Assembly (NCBI GenBank): GCA_902780525.1
Contig: CACZFL010000006.1
Coordinates: forward strand, 1 to 64,000
DNA: 64,000 bases
Direction: 5' to 3'
Source: an uncultured bacterium
Lineage (GTDB): Bacteria; Cyanobacteriota; Vampirovibrionia; Gastranaerophilales; Gastranaerophilaceae
The notes below the pieces were generated by a model. That model saw only the letters and a list, made by a program, of their open reading frames with translations, was not told the origin of the DNA and did not search any database. Shown here piece after piece: positions 43,017 to 52,421 of this stretch; the first letter of the stretch is position 1, and each line of letters opens with the position of its first letter. The translations under genes and the position numbers were made by a program.

Positions 43017-45842
43017 ATGCAAATTAGTGCTATTGGCGTTAATCATTTATCTGTGCGCTCTGAGAAAAAAGGTGCGAAACAACATTTGATATCACCAATG
43101 GCAGTCTCTACACCAAACATGCCAAAGGTGATTTCTTTTAGAGGCGGGGATAAAGGACAAATTTATGGTTTATATCCTGAAATCGGACCTTTCTGGCAGG
43201 CTGGCGGGGTTGCAACAAGAGCTAAAGATGATGCTTCATTAAGAATTTCAGAAAATGATAGAGTGTTTGATAAAGCATATATGGAAAGTGTTGAGTTTCT
43301 TAATCAGCCGAATAAAGTTGCGGTATTCCCAATGTATAATTGCCAAAGAGTTTATAATACACAAAACGGCATACAGGTAGGAGTTAAGGTTCCGCAAATT
43401 CCATACAATCTTCCCAGCGACAGTCCTTTCAAAAAATTTGAAGGAAAGTTGTTTTTTACAAATATTTCAAGTTTTCAGAAATATTTAAATCCGGAAGAAT
43501 TTTTTGAAAAGGAACCAAAATTAATATTGGGCAGGAATGTTTTTATTGTTGAGGATGTGACAGGAAATGTTGATACAAAACTTGACTTTGGTACATTGGA
43601 ACCTACGGAAAAACGTTTGTACAGGTACATGCACTATGATAAAGCAACAGACAGTTTAAAACCGACTCATTTCTTCCCGATATTTGCTGACCAGACAGCT
43701 TCGATGTCTGCCCCCTATAAAGGTGGCGGATATTCTACTTCTCCATCTGCATTAAGAGATTCTTGGAAGGGTGACCCGTATGACCAATGGAGAAGGGCAG
43801 CTTATGAGTTTTTGGAATCAGGAAGATTTGCAGAAATAAAAAAAGCAGAGGGTGTTAAATATGACCCTGCTACGCTTGTTATAAATGATTGTCATACAGC
43901 AAATATTGTTGAAGACTTGGCGCGTGATTATGCGGAAGGAAAAGAGTTTGCAAAAGGTAAGAAGTGCGTTCTTGAGCTACATAACGGAGCTGATGGTTAT
44001 ACACAGAGAACATCTTACCAAAACATGTTTATAAATCTTGCTGACAGAAAAATGCGTGCAAATGTTATGAATGACCCTGAACTTGCCGAAGCGCTCAAAC
44101 GCGGCGGAGATGAGGTTAACAAGTATTTTGCAAAATTGATTCCGGATGAGATTAAGGATGCTCAGGGAAGTGTCAGCCCTTACATTAATACAATTTATTA
44201 TGCCGAAAAAGGATATGTCCCCAGAATTGCAACGGTATCTGAGCCATATGCAGACATACTTGCCCGCAACCCGAGTTTTGCACCAGGCACATATAACAGA
44301 GTTAAGGCTTTATACGAAAAAGGAATTTTTACCGGTTATGTAAACCCTCTCGGAGATGATATGAATCCATATACTGTACCTGAAATGTATGGATATAAGC
44401 AGAATTTGGAACTTGGTGACGGTATCAAAATTAGAGCGTTTACAGCTTTTGATAAGACAAAAATAAGCAAAGAAAATATTGATATAAAACATGTTCGTGA
44501 AGTAAAAAGATTAAATAAAATCAACCTGTTTGAGCGATTACAAAAAGATACTTTATCAAAACTAAAAAAACTTAAAGATGTAAAAGGGCATGAACGTGAT
44601 TATAACGTAGCGATAACCGGAAGAGCTGCAAGTAATGTAGATGTTTATGGTTATATTGATGAAAAATATCTGAATGAAGTAAAAAAACCAAATGGTGATA
44701 TAAAATTAATCGTTTCCTGGGGCAGAATGGATACCCAAAAAGGTCTTGATTCTGTTTTGGAATCCTTTGAAAAGTATGTAGAAAAATATGAGAAAAAACC
44801 GGATTCGGTATTGATTTTAGGCGGACCGATGACAAACGGAGAACAGGAAACGGATAATCTTATCAAGTCTATGAGAAGAGCAATCAGCTCTAAAAAGTTA
44901 AAGGGTCGTGTTGTATTGCTTGGTGGTTTTGCACCAAATAAACCATTGGCTATGGCTGCTGATTTTGCAATGTTTCCTTCAAGATTTGCACCTTGTGAGT
45001 TAACGGATTTGGAATCTACAAAAGTATTTTGTGCACCGATTGTTACAAATTGCCAGGGGCTTGCGCAAAAGAATTTTGACGCAACTTTTGAAGGTGAAAA
45101 AGATAAAGTTACGGGTTATAAAACAAGACATGAATACGAACTTACGTATGAAGAACTAAAAGATTTACTGAGCAAAGAAGATTTGGCAGAATTAGAGAAA
45201 AGCCATAAAAAATTTAAATCTGAAATTATCGAACCGTACAGATTATCACATGACGGAGCTATTATTTCTGACGCAGAGGTAATGAAAAGGATTAATGAAA
45301 GTACAGATCTAAATTATAATTACAGATACAGACTCGGGGCTAACGGTTTAAGAGAATACAGGGATAAAGTAATAACAGATGAACTTGCAGAATGTCTGAA
45401 GCGTGCATTGATAGATGACAGAAATCAGGCTGTTCAGTCTGAGATGATAAAAAATCATGTATTCCTTGATACAAGTTGGGAAGGTAATGGAGCTTTAAGC
45501 AGAACCGGAAAATCTTCTGCAGAGCTATTCAGAGAAGGTTTATTCAAGCCGGATGCTAAAGATATAACAGAAAATGACACAATAATAGCCAAGATAAGAG
45601 CAACAAAAGGTTATCAGGATGTATTAGAACGAGTCAGCAAAAACCGTAAACAAAAGAAAATTTTCACAAACGGCGAAAGATTCAAAAAATGGACTCATTC
45701 CAAAATCGGCAAGAGGTTAATCAAAACTTTTGTTGGTGTGGCAATATTATCAAGCATAGGTTATATTGGTTACAAAATCGGCTGGTTGAATCCTGAGTTT
45801 GAAAAAGAGAAAAAGCCGGGGAACCTCTCACGTGTTGTATAA
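43017..45842 (+). CDS. Very divergent glycogen/starch-synthase-like GT-B protein with FRG tag and C-terminal membrane helix
   Basis: 941 residues. AAGGAG lies six bases before the ATG at 43017; the 18-base longer frame is rejected. After an unusual N-terminus with ISFRGGDKG (about 39-47) comes a GT5-like N-domain (GPFWQAGGVATRAKDD, VINDCHTANI, ELHNGADGY) and a C-domain (IVSWGRMDTQKGLDSVLESF, LILGGPM, FPSRFAPCELTDLE, CAPIVTNCQGLAQ). In glycogen synthases the last block reads SRFEPCGL; here the key Glu is Ala and a Glu appears three positions on. The C-terminus has one hydrophobic segment (about 905-925). It may be an altered or non-catalytic glucosyltransferase. Confidence 0.7.
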   Translation: MQISAIGVNHLSVRSEKKGAKQHLISPMAVSTPNMPKVISFRGGDKGQIYGLYPEIGPFWQAGGVATRAKDDASLRISENDRVFDKAYMESVEFLNQPNKVAVFPMYNCQRVYNTQNGIQVGVKVPQIPYNLPSDSPFKKFEGKLFFTNISSFQKYLNPEEFFEKEPKLILGRNVFIVEDVTGNVDTKLDFGTLEPTEKRLYRYMHYDKATDSLKPTHFFPIFADQTASMSAPYKGGGYSTSPSALRDSWKGDPYDQWRRAAYEFLESGRFAEIKKAEGVKYDPATLVINDCHTANIVEDLARDYAEGKEFAKGKKCVLELHNGADGYTQRTSYQNMFINLADRKMRANVMNDPELAEALKRGGDEVNKYFAKLIPDEIKDAQGSVSPYINTIYYAEKGYVPRIATVSEPYADILARNPSFAPGTYNRVKALYEKGIFTGYVNPLGDDMNPYTVPEMYGYKQNLELGDGIKIRAFTAFDKTKISKENIDIKHVREVKRLNKINLFERLQKDTLSKLKKLKDVKGHERDYNVAITGRAASNVDVYGYIDEKYLNEVKKPNGDIKLIVSWGRMDTQKGLDSVLESFEKYVEKYEKKPDSVLILGGPMTNGEQETDNLIKSMRRAISSKKLKGRVVLLGGFAPNKPLAMAADFAMFPSRFAPCELTDLESTKVFCAPIVTNCQGLAQKNFDATFEGEKDKVTGYKTRHEYELTYEELKDLLSKEDLAELEKSHKKFKSEIIEPYRLSHDGAIISDAEVMKRINESTDLNYNYRYRLGANGLREYRDKVITDELAECLKRALIDDRNQAVQSEMIKNHVFLDTSWEGNGALSRTGKSSAELFREGLFKPDAKDITENDTIIAKIRATKGYQDVLERVSKNRKQKKIFTNGERFKKWTHSKIGKRLIKTFVGVAILSSIGYIGYKIGWLNPEFEKEKKPGNLSRVV

Positions 45843-45857
45843 TTATGTTTGTTTTTT

Positions 45858-45866
45858 TGCTAACAT
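45858..45866 (+). promoter_or_regulatory. Extended -10 box, predicted leaderless start of the MBL-fold gene
   Basis: TGcTAACAT ends six bases before the ATG at 45873. An AAGGA one base before the ATG is too close to act as a normal ribosome site. Confidence 0.45.
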
Positions 45867-45872
45867 AAGGAT

Positions 45873-46478
45873 ATGATACTAAAGACTTTTAGAGAACCGC
45901 CAATAGAAAATAATAACTATCTGCTTATAGATGAAGAGTCAAAAGAAGCAGCTCTCATAGACTGTTCTGCAGTTGATAGCAGAGTTAAAGACGCTGTTGA
46001 TGAAGCAGGGGCAAAGTTAAAATATATTTTGTTAACCCACGGTCACTTTGATCACGTTGCCGGGATAAGGCCTACAGATGCAAAAATTGTTATGCACAAA
46101 GATGATTTGAGGATTTTAAACCAGACAAATGTGTATCTTCCTGCTTTTGGAATACCTGAAATTACTATTCCCAAAATTGATATTTACGTAGAAAATGGTG
46201 ATATTTTAAAGCTGGGGAACACAGAGATTAAAGTAATTCACACACCGGGACATACTCAGGGCGGTGTTTGTTATCTTGTTGAAAATATGTTATTCTCAGG
46301 AGATACGATATTTTGTGAATCAGTTGGGCGCTGTGACCTTGAAGGCGGGGATTTTGTCCAGATTGTCGAAAGTATAAAAACAATGATTTTTACTTTGCCA
46401 GATGACATAGCAATTTACCCGGGGCACGGTAAACAGACAACAGTGGGCTGGGAAAAAATTCACAATCAGTTTATGTAA
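45873..46478 (+). CDS. MBL-fold metallo-hydrolase (glyoxalase II-like)
   Basis: 201 residues. The metal motif THGHFDHVAG near residue 56 (HxHxDH), the later His in HTPGHTQGG near 128, the bridging Asp in FSGDTIF near 147 and the last His in YPGHGKQT near 190 are complete. Relatives hydrolyse thioesters such as lactoylglutathione; the substrate here is not fixed. It is read away from the glycogen-synthase-like gene, 30 bases after its stop, and ends three bases from a convergent gene. Confidence 0.88.
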   Translation: MILKTFREPPIENNNYLLIDEESKEAALIDCSAVDSRVKDAVDEAGAKLKYILLTHGHFDHVAGIRPTDAKIVMHKDDLRILNQTNVYLPAFGIPEITIPKIDIYVENGDILKLGNTEIKVIHTPGHTQGGVCYLVENMLFSGDTIFCESVGRCDLEGGDFVQIVESIKTMIFTLPDDIAIYPGHGKQTTVGWEKIHNQFM

Positions 46479-46480
46479 AG

Positions 46481-47338
46481 CTAAATAAGAAATCCGCTGT
46501 TTAGTCTTTTTGTGATTTCTTCTGATGAACCACGCTGGAAGATATTATTGCCATGAAGAAATCTGTTGTTTATGCTTGGCTGGAAAAATCCGTTTTTATC
46601 CAGTTTATTATCTATATCTGCATATGCATCATAGTCGCCGATAATAAACAAACTTCCATTTTTTAATTTTTCTCCGGCTGTTTCGGCTACTGCATCTGCA
46701 TACCTTTTGCTCAGATAAGGAAAAACATTTCTGCAGAAAATAATGGAATTTCCGTTGTCTTTAATATTTTTTAATTCCGTTAAAATATCGGAGCATTTGA
46801 AAAGAACAGCTTCACGTAAGTCTTTTACAGGTCTGTAAGAAAAAGCTTTATCTATATCAGAAGTAATATTTTGTTTAATACTTACGATTTCTTTTTGATC
46901 GCAGAAGTATTTTCCGATTTTAACATTGCCGTATTTTTCAGATATTAAAAATTCGATATTATCAATGTTGATACGCCTTTTTGCCGCACTTTTTACTATT
47001 TCCTTGTCAATATCGCAGGCATTTACCGGAAGATATTTGCTGCGATATTCTTTTGGAATATACTCCAGTACTGACATTGCAAAAGAATAAGCTTCCGAGC
47101 CGTCAGAACACGCAAGAGAATATACCTGCACCTTTTCTTTGTCTGCAAAGTGCGAATGAATATACTGTATTAGCGCATACCAGTCCAAATCTTCTCTGAA
47201 GATATTTGTTGATGTACGTATTTTATCTTTTCCGAAACAATTACCTGCGTTCTTTATTGCTTTAGGTGAATAAACTCTGAAACAACTTCCGAATGCAAGA
47301 TTATTTATTCCGTTGTTATTAATAGGAATAATTTTCAT
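46481..47338 (-). CDS. CheR-like SAM methyltransferase with N-terminal LAFGS tag
   Basis: 285 residues. The C-terminal two thirds follow the CheR fold: VYSLACSDGSEAYSFAMSVLEY near 70 (SAM motif I), NACDIDKEIVKSAAKRRI near 107 and SIIFCRNVFPYLSKRYAD near 200, where CheR proteins have IFCRNVLIYF. The N-terminus is not the CheR helical domain but the short MKIIPINNNGINNLAFGSCF start shared with other proteins here. No chemotaxis genes are nearby, so the target is unknown. No Shine-Dalgarno is seen; TAAAAT lies five bases before the ATG. Confidence 0.7.
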   Translation of the reverse strand: MKIIPINNNGINNLAFGSCFRVYSPKAIKNAGNCFGKDKIRTSTNIFREDLDWYALIQYIHSHFADKEKVQVYSLACSDGSEAYSFAMSVLEYIPKEYRSKYLPVNACDIDKEIVKSAAKRRINIDNIEFLISEKYGNVKIGKYFCDQKEIVSIKQNITSDIDKAFSYRPVKDLREAVLFKCSDILTELKNIKDNGNSIIFCRNVFPYLSKRYADAVAETAGEKLKNGSLFIIGDYDAYADIDNKLDKNGFFQPSINNRFLHGNNIFQRGSSEEITKRLNSGFLI

Positions 47339-47366
47339 ATTTAATTTTATCTACCACACATATTAA

Positions 47367-48611
47367 TTATTTTAAAAAAGAAAATCCGTCTTGTTTCATT
47401 CTGGATATTACTTCTTTTATTTGTTCTTCATGGCATACGATAGAAACACGAACATATCCCTGTCCGTATTTTCCGAAAGCATCACCCGGAACAACAACAA
47501 CTCCTGATGTTTTCATTAAATCATCCGAAAATTCAGCAGCAGTTTTGTATCTTGGAGGAATTGGAATCCACAGATAGAAAGTTGCATCAGGAATATGGAA
47601 ATCACCCCAGCCGAGTTCTTCTTTCAGTCCTTTGATAAAAAGTTCCTGATTTCGTTTAAATTTTAAATTTGATTCTTTAATATATTCTTCACCTTCCGCA
47701 GAATTAATTATTTCTGCTGAAGCCTTTTGAAGCGCCTTAAAAATTCCAGAATCTATTGTTGATTTGAGTTTACCAAAGAATTTAACCGCTTCTTCATTAC
47801 CGCAAATCCAACCCAATCTCCAGCCTGTCATAGCATAAGGTTTTGAAAAGCTGAAGAACTCAACCGCAATATCTTTTGCACCTTCAATTTCAAGAATACT
47901 CATTGGCTTAAGCTCGGGCTTAAAGTACATATCTGTGTATGCTGCATCTGACATAAGAAGAATGTGATGTTTTTTACAGAAAGTAACAACGCTTTCCAAA
48001 TATTCTTTTGTTGCAGTTGCACCAAGAGGATTATTTGGGTAGTTAATTATTAATGCCTTAACTTTTTTCGGGTTATACCCTTCTTTTAAAAACTGTGCAT
48101 AGACTTCTTCAAGGTTAGGCATAAAATTATTCTCAGGTGTGAGCGGAAGAGAATAGGCCTTACCTCCTGAAACCTTAATCATTTCGCCGTATGAAGCATA
48201 ACCCGGATCAGGAATAAAAATAATTTCTTTGTCTTCTTCTTTTGTTGTTGGGTTAATCAAAAGTCTTATGAAGTTAGCAATACCTTCTTTTGAACCGATA
48301 AGAGAAAAAATTTCTGTGTCTGGATTAAGCTGAACATTAAATCTTGTCTGCATACGTTTTGCAATAGCGTCACGCAAATACTTTTCACCCTTTGGTGTAG
48401 AATAGAGGTGAGCGCCTTTTTCATCAAGAGCTGATTTAAGAGCGTCTGTAACTCTCTTTGGCGGATTTGATGTTGGTGCTCCCATAGACAACATTATCGG
48501 TGCTCTGTTCTTTGCAACAAGTTCAGGTGTAATTTTCGCTACTGTCTCTTTTATTCTGAACATTATATATGTTTCAAGTGACTGAACATAATCATTAAAA
48601 AATTCACGCAT
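47367..48611 (-). CDS. Class I/II aminotransferase, LL-diaminopimelate aminotransferase-like
   Basis: About 414 residues from the ATG at 48611, which has GAGGAAG upstream; a longer frame to 48752 runs into the next gene and is rejected. LSMGAPTSNPP, YSTPKGEKYLRDAIAKRM, IFIPDPGYASYGEM, INYPNNPLGATATKEYL, the Asp in LMSDAAYTDM and the PLP lysine in FSFSKPYAMTGWRLGW are aminotransferase fold I. The overall pattern is closest to the DapL/LL-DAP group used for lysine and peptidoglycan in cyanobacteria, but alanine or aspartate aminotransferase cannot be excluded. Confidence 0.85.
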   Translation of the reverse strand: MREFFNDYVQSLETYIMFRIKETVAKITPELVAKNRAPIMLSMGAPTSNPPKRVTDALKSALDEKGAHLYSTPKGEKYLRDAIAKRMQTRFNVQLNPDTEIFSLIGSKEGIANFIRLLINPTTKEEDKEIIFIPDPGYASYGEMIKVSGGKAYSLPLTPENNFMPNLEEVYAQFLKEGYNPKKVKALIINYPNNPLGATATKEYLESVVTFCKKHHILLMSDAAYTDMYFKPELKPMSILEIEGAKDIAVEFFSFSKPYAMTGWRLGWICGNEEAVKFFGKLKSTIDSGIFKALQKASAEIINSAEGEEYIKESNLKFKRNQELFIKGLKEELGWGDFHIPDATFYLWIPIPPRYKTAAEFSDDLMKTSGVVVVPGDAFGKYGQGYVRVSIVCHEEQIKEVISRMKQDGFSFLK

Positions 48612-48712
48612 ATTTATACTTCCTCGGGGAAATGTTTTGCCCCGCATTTTGCTAACCTCATGCATTCGCTGACTATACTCCCTGCATGCTCCATAATTAT
48701 ACAACAACCAAA

Positions 48713-49024
48713 CTAAATTGAATAGTTTTTTATGAGAGGAGTCTTTACACAATTATTCAAATACTCGATTGTTGCCAATTTCTCTTTGTATAAATACTTA
48801 ATAAAGTTAAGATAAGCAATCTGAGGAGAGCTTAAAAGCAGATTAATCTCAAACCCTTCAGAGCAAAACGGTTCATAGTCATACACAACGTAACTGTTAT
48901 ATTTGCTTTTCCATTCTTTTCGTTCGATATGGCAGTTGTTTTCTTCGGCTATATTTTCCAGCCAGTTGACCATATCACGGTTAATATTTTTTATTTCTAA
49001 GTATTTATTCTGATTTTTTCCCAT
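48713..49024 (-). CDS. Unknown small acidic protein
   Basis: 103 residues with no family recognised: NQNKYLEIKNINRDMVNWLEN at the start, then beta-like FEINLLLSSPQIAYLNF. GGAG lies ten bases before the ATG. The gene lies upstream of the aminotransferase on the same strand with a 100-base gap. Codon use is ordinary. It could be a small regulator or inhibitor; nothing in the sequence decides. Confidence 0.55.
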   Translation of the reverse strand: MGKNQNKYLEIKNINRDMVNWLENIAEENNCHIERKEWKSKYNSYVVYDYEPFCSEGFEINLLLSSPQIAYLNFIKYLYKEKLATIEYLNNCVKTPLIKNYSI

Positions 49025-49187
49025 AAAAGTAATTCTCCATACAAAAATTGTAAGGGGTTAATATTATTGATAAATTGCCTGTTTGTTTAGTTTTGGGAGT
49101 AATACAAAAGTTGCGTTTATTTTAAACTTTCTTTACAAACCTCTTTTCGTCGGGCAATTTTTGTATAAAATGTGTTTTTATATAAAT

Positions 49188-51965
49188 ATGAAGGTTTCAG
49201 GTGTAAATAATATTGTTTTTAACGGCGCAGGTGTACATAAAGTGTACACTGATAATGTTTTGCCTCAAATGACACAAAGAGAGATTAAAGAGCCTGTTTA
49301 CGTAACACCTGATTTTGGGGTAAATATCCCGGTACAATACAGAAAAACAGCTGTAAACAAACTTGATAACGGACTTGAACTTCATAACTACAAAATGGCA
49401 AACGGTTACAAAGTTACAATCGTGCCGATGAAAAATTCACCGGCAGTAGTAAAAAGCTATGTAAACGTTGGCTCGATGAACGAAACGGCGGATATTAAAG
49501 GAATAAGTCATTTCTTGGAACACATGGCTTTTAACGGTACAAACGGTGAAAACGGTCACATTGAACTGAAGCAGGGTGATTCTTTCAAAAAAATTGATAA
49601 GCTCGGAGGGTGGGCAAACGCAAGTACTAACTATGCAATTACTGATTATGTAAACTCAACTCCTTTGCTTGAAGACAAGGACCTTGAAACACAGATTAAA
49701 GTAATTGCAGCTATGGCTGAGGATTTAAAGCTTTCTGATGATATGATTAAAAAAGAAAAAGGGCCTGTATCATCTGAAATTAATATGATTCTTGATAATC
49801 CGCAAACAGTGGCAATGGATCAGACGGTCAGAACAATGTTTAATATCAAGAATCCTGCAGATGAACTGGTAGGCGGAAGCGTTTCTCATATTCAGAATCT
49901 GACAAGAGAAGATGTTGTTAACTATTACAATAAGTACTACACACCAGCAAATACAAACATTGTTATTACAGGTGATGTTGACCCGGAAGAAGCAATGAGG
50001 CTTGTTGCCAAAAACTTTAATTCACGCAAAGTATCAAAAGGTCAGAGGTTTGAAGAACCGTTAAACCCAATTAAAACAACCGCAAGAAAAGATTTTAAAT
50101 CTGATAAAACCACGTCAACGGAGGTTGTAATCGGTTTTGCAGGACCAAAAAACAACGATACAAAAGGGAAAATTCTTTTTGACCTCGCTACAATATATGT
50201 AAACTCGCATGAAGCAGGTCTTATTCCAAAGCTAAAAAAATATAACTCTCAACCGATAATCAGCAGCGAAAAAGTATCAACAAATCCTAACAGTCCGAGA
50301 TTTGTATTTATGACAATGTCACCGGCAGAATATAACACGGAAGAAGTTTTAAAAACCGTGTTTGATAATTTAAGCGGAAAAAAACAAATTTCAACGAATA
50401 CAACAGAGCGTCTGAAACAAAGACTAAGACAGGATAATGAATCGCTTCTGGAACACTCATCTTCCGTAAACGACTGCATAGGATATTCAGTTCTCGATAA
50501 TGATATTGAATACATTACAAAATATAATGATATCCTGGATTCTATTACTCCGGATGAACTTTCTCAGGCAGTAAAAGAATATTTTGATGTATCAAAAAGT
50601 GCTGTAACGGTTGTTCATCCGTCTAAAACAAATGAAGTTTCTTTTAAGGGTGCATCAAAAAGAACACCGATTGATACAAATGAAATTAGTGAATATAAGC
50701 TTATTAACAACTATGACACGGCTTTTTATAATACAAAATCAAATAATATAAACATATCACTGAAGCTTCAAAATAATGTTCCATATACCAAGAAACCGGG
50801 TGTTGTTGAGGTTCTTAATGAAATCTATACAATGGGAACTTCTGATATGCCTGTTGATAAGTTTAATGCGTTAAAGGATAAAAACAATCTTATTATTCTT
50901 GCTAATGCCGGTCAAAACGGAATAGCTGCAGGTATAAGCGGTGATATAAATAATTACAAACTCGGTCTTGAGCAAATGGAAAAACTTCTGTATAACCCGA
51001 ATATTACGGAAGAAAATATAAAAACAGCCGTTATGCGTATAAAAGACAGAATGCTCAGAGTTCAGACAACGGCAAATCTGCTTCAGAAGGATGTTGATTC
51101 ATATATAAATCCTTTATTGTTCAGACGTGATGAAATCCTTAGAGGACTTGATAAAGTTACTGTTGAAGATGTTAAAGAACTTCACAAATATATTCTTAAA
51201 AACTCAAGAGGGATTGTTGCTGCAAATGTTCCAGAAAAGTCGGATAATGTTATTAAATCTGAGATTCTTAACAATATAAGCAGGCTGAAAGAAGTTGAAC
51301 CGAATAATTACAGACTTCTTGAAATGCATAAAGAAATTAAAACCCCTGCCGTTATTACAGCAGTAAACCACAATTCACAGGCTGATATTTCGGAAGTATT
51401 CAGATTTGAACGAGATAACAGTATTAAAGAAAGAGCACTTATTCCGGTTATGAACTCAATTCTGTCTGCTTCAAGCATTGGTCTGTTTGATATTCTCAGG
51501 GAAAAAGAAAATCTTGCTTATTCCGTATTTTCAAATTATTCAACAACTGGAAATCAGGGACAGTTGTCACTGAATATTTTGACAACAACAGATAACAAGG
51601 ATATCGGTGAATACAGCTATGACAATATACAAAAATCAATCAACGGATTTAACCGTCAGATAAAAGCCCTGACTGACGGTAAGTTCACGGCTGAAGATTT
51701 GGAGATTGCAAAACGCTCTATTAAAGCGGGACTTTTAAACAATGAGGGCAATTATGCAAAAATATCTGCCCTTGAAGGCGGACTGAACTCACCATATGGT
51801 ATTGACCTCAAAAACAAAGTGTATGATGAAGTCGATAAAATTACAAAAGAGGATATAATAAACTGCGCTAAAAAAATCTTTTCAAATAAGCCGGTTTATT
51901 CAATTGTTGCATCAAAAGACACCCTTGATGCCAATAAAGAATTTCTAGACAGTCTTAAGATCTAG
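49188..51965 (+). CDS. M16 family zinc protease, two-domain, with N-terminal VFNGAG tag and no signal peptide
   Basis: 925 residues. The inverted zinc motif HFLEH is at 108-112, with the third ligand Glu in VSSEINM near 197; GWANASTNYAITDY lies between. A linker near residue 485 contains EVSFKGASKRTP, a second F-K-G motif. The second M16-like half (from about 490) lacks a zinc site, as usual in two-domain members. The start MKVSGVNNIVFNGAGV is the lineage N-terminal tag rather than a signal peptide; the longer frame to 49083 has no ribosome site. An extended -10-like TGtTTTTAT ends six bases before the ATG. M16 enzymes degrade peptides; here the location is uncertain. Confidence 0.85.
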   Translation: MKVSGVNNIVFNGAGVHKVYTDNVLPQMTQREIKEPVYVTPDFGVNIPVQYRKTAVNKLDNGLELHNYKMANGYKVTIVPMKNSPAVVKSYVNVGSMNETADIKGISHFLEHMAFNGTNGENGHIELKQGDSFKKIDKLGGWANASTNYAITDYVNSTPLLEDKDLETQIKVIAAMAEDLKLSDDMIKKEKGPVSSEINMILDNPQTVAMDQTVRTMFNIKNPADELVGGSVSHIQNLTREDVVNYYNKYYTPANTNIVITGDVDPEEAMRLVAKNFNSRKVSKGQRFEEPLNPIKTTARKDFKSDKTTSTEVVIGFAGPKNNDTKGKILFDLATIYVNSHEAGLIPKLKKYNSQPIISSEKVSTNPNSPRFVFMTMSPAEYNTEEVLKTVFDNLSGKKQISTNTTERLKQRLRQDNESLLEHSSSVNDCIGYSVLDNDIEYITKYNDILDSITPDELSQAVKEYFDVSKSAVTVVHPSKTNEVSFKGASKRTPIDTNEISEYKLINNYDTAFYNTKSNNINISLKLQNNVPYTKKPGVVEVLNEIYTMGTSDMPVDKFNALKDKNNLIILANAGQNGIAAGISGDINNYKLGLEQMEKLLYNPNITEENIKTAVMRIKDRMLRVQTTANLLQKDVDSYINPLLFRRDEILRGLDKVTVEDVKELHKYILKNSRGIVAANVPEKSDNVIKSEILNNISRLKEVEPNNYRLLEMHKEIKTPAVITAVNHNSQADISEVFRFERDNSIKERALIPVMNSILSASSIGLFDILREKENLAYSVFSNYSTTGNQGQLSLNILTTTDNKDIGEYSYDNIQKSINGFNRQIKALTDGKFTAEDLEIAKRSIKAGLLNNEGNYAKISALEGGLNSPYGIDLKNKVYDEVDKITKEDIINCAKKIFSNKPVYSIVASKDTLDANKEFLDSLKI

Positions 51966-51991
51966 GGGTAAATATAAGGGTAAATATAAGG
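51964..51991 (+). repeat. Tandem GGGTAAATATAA repeat after the M16 gene
   Basis: GGGGTAAATATAA and GGGTAAATATAAGG follow each other directly after the TAG stop. Same family as 190-217. Confidence 0.55.
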
Positions 51992-52029
51992 ATTAATTTA
52001 TTTCCCCACTTTCTATATCTTTCTCCCCA

Positions 52030-52038
52030 TGCTATAAT
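52030..52038 (+). promoter_or_regulatory. Extended -10 promoter of rbfA-truB
   Basis: TGcTATAAT is a perfect extended -10; no good -35 lies 16-18 bases upstream. The leader of about 26 bases carries AAGGAG before the ATG at 52071. Confidence 0.6.
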
Positions 52039-52070
52039 GTAAATACTAGCTAGTCAGAAGGAGAAAAGGA

Positions 52071-52421
52071 ATGACAACTTTAAGAAACGAACGGGTAAGA
52101 AAAGAACTTATGCGTGATATCTCTGAGATTATCAGAAAAGAAATCAGAGGACTTGAAGGTGTTGTGTCCGTTGTTGATGTAGAGGTTTCGCACGACAACG
52201 CTTATGCAAAAGTAATATATAGTGTGCTTGGTTCACCTGAACAGGTAGAAAAAGACAAAGAAATTATGGAGCGTAATACAGGTAAAATCCGTTATGAAGT
52301 CGGAAAACGTATCCGCCTCCGTGTTACCCCGGAAATTAAACTTGTATGCACAGACGCTCTTGAACAGGGCTCTCGTGTACTGGATTTGATTAACAAAATC
52401 TCAAGTGGTGAGATTAAGTAA
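52071..52421 (+). CDS. rbfA: 30S ribosome-binding factor A
   Basis: 116 residues. RNERVRKELMRDISEIIRKEI, VSVVDVEVSHDNAYAKVIYSVLG and GKRIRLRVTPEIKLV form the KH-like fold of RbfA, which matures 16S rRNA in the late 30S subunit. Its stop overlaps the truB start by one base (TAATG). Confidence 0.95.
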   Translation: MTTLRNERVRKELMRDISEIIRKEIRGLEGVVSVVDVEVSHDNAYAKVIYSVLGSPEQVEKDKEIMERNTGKIRYEVGKRIRLRVTPEIKLVCTDALEQGSRVLDLINKISSGEIK

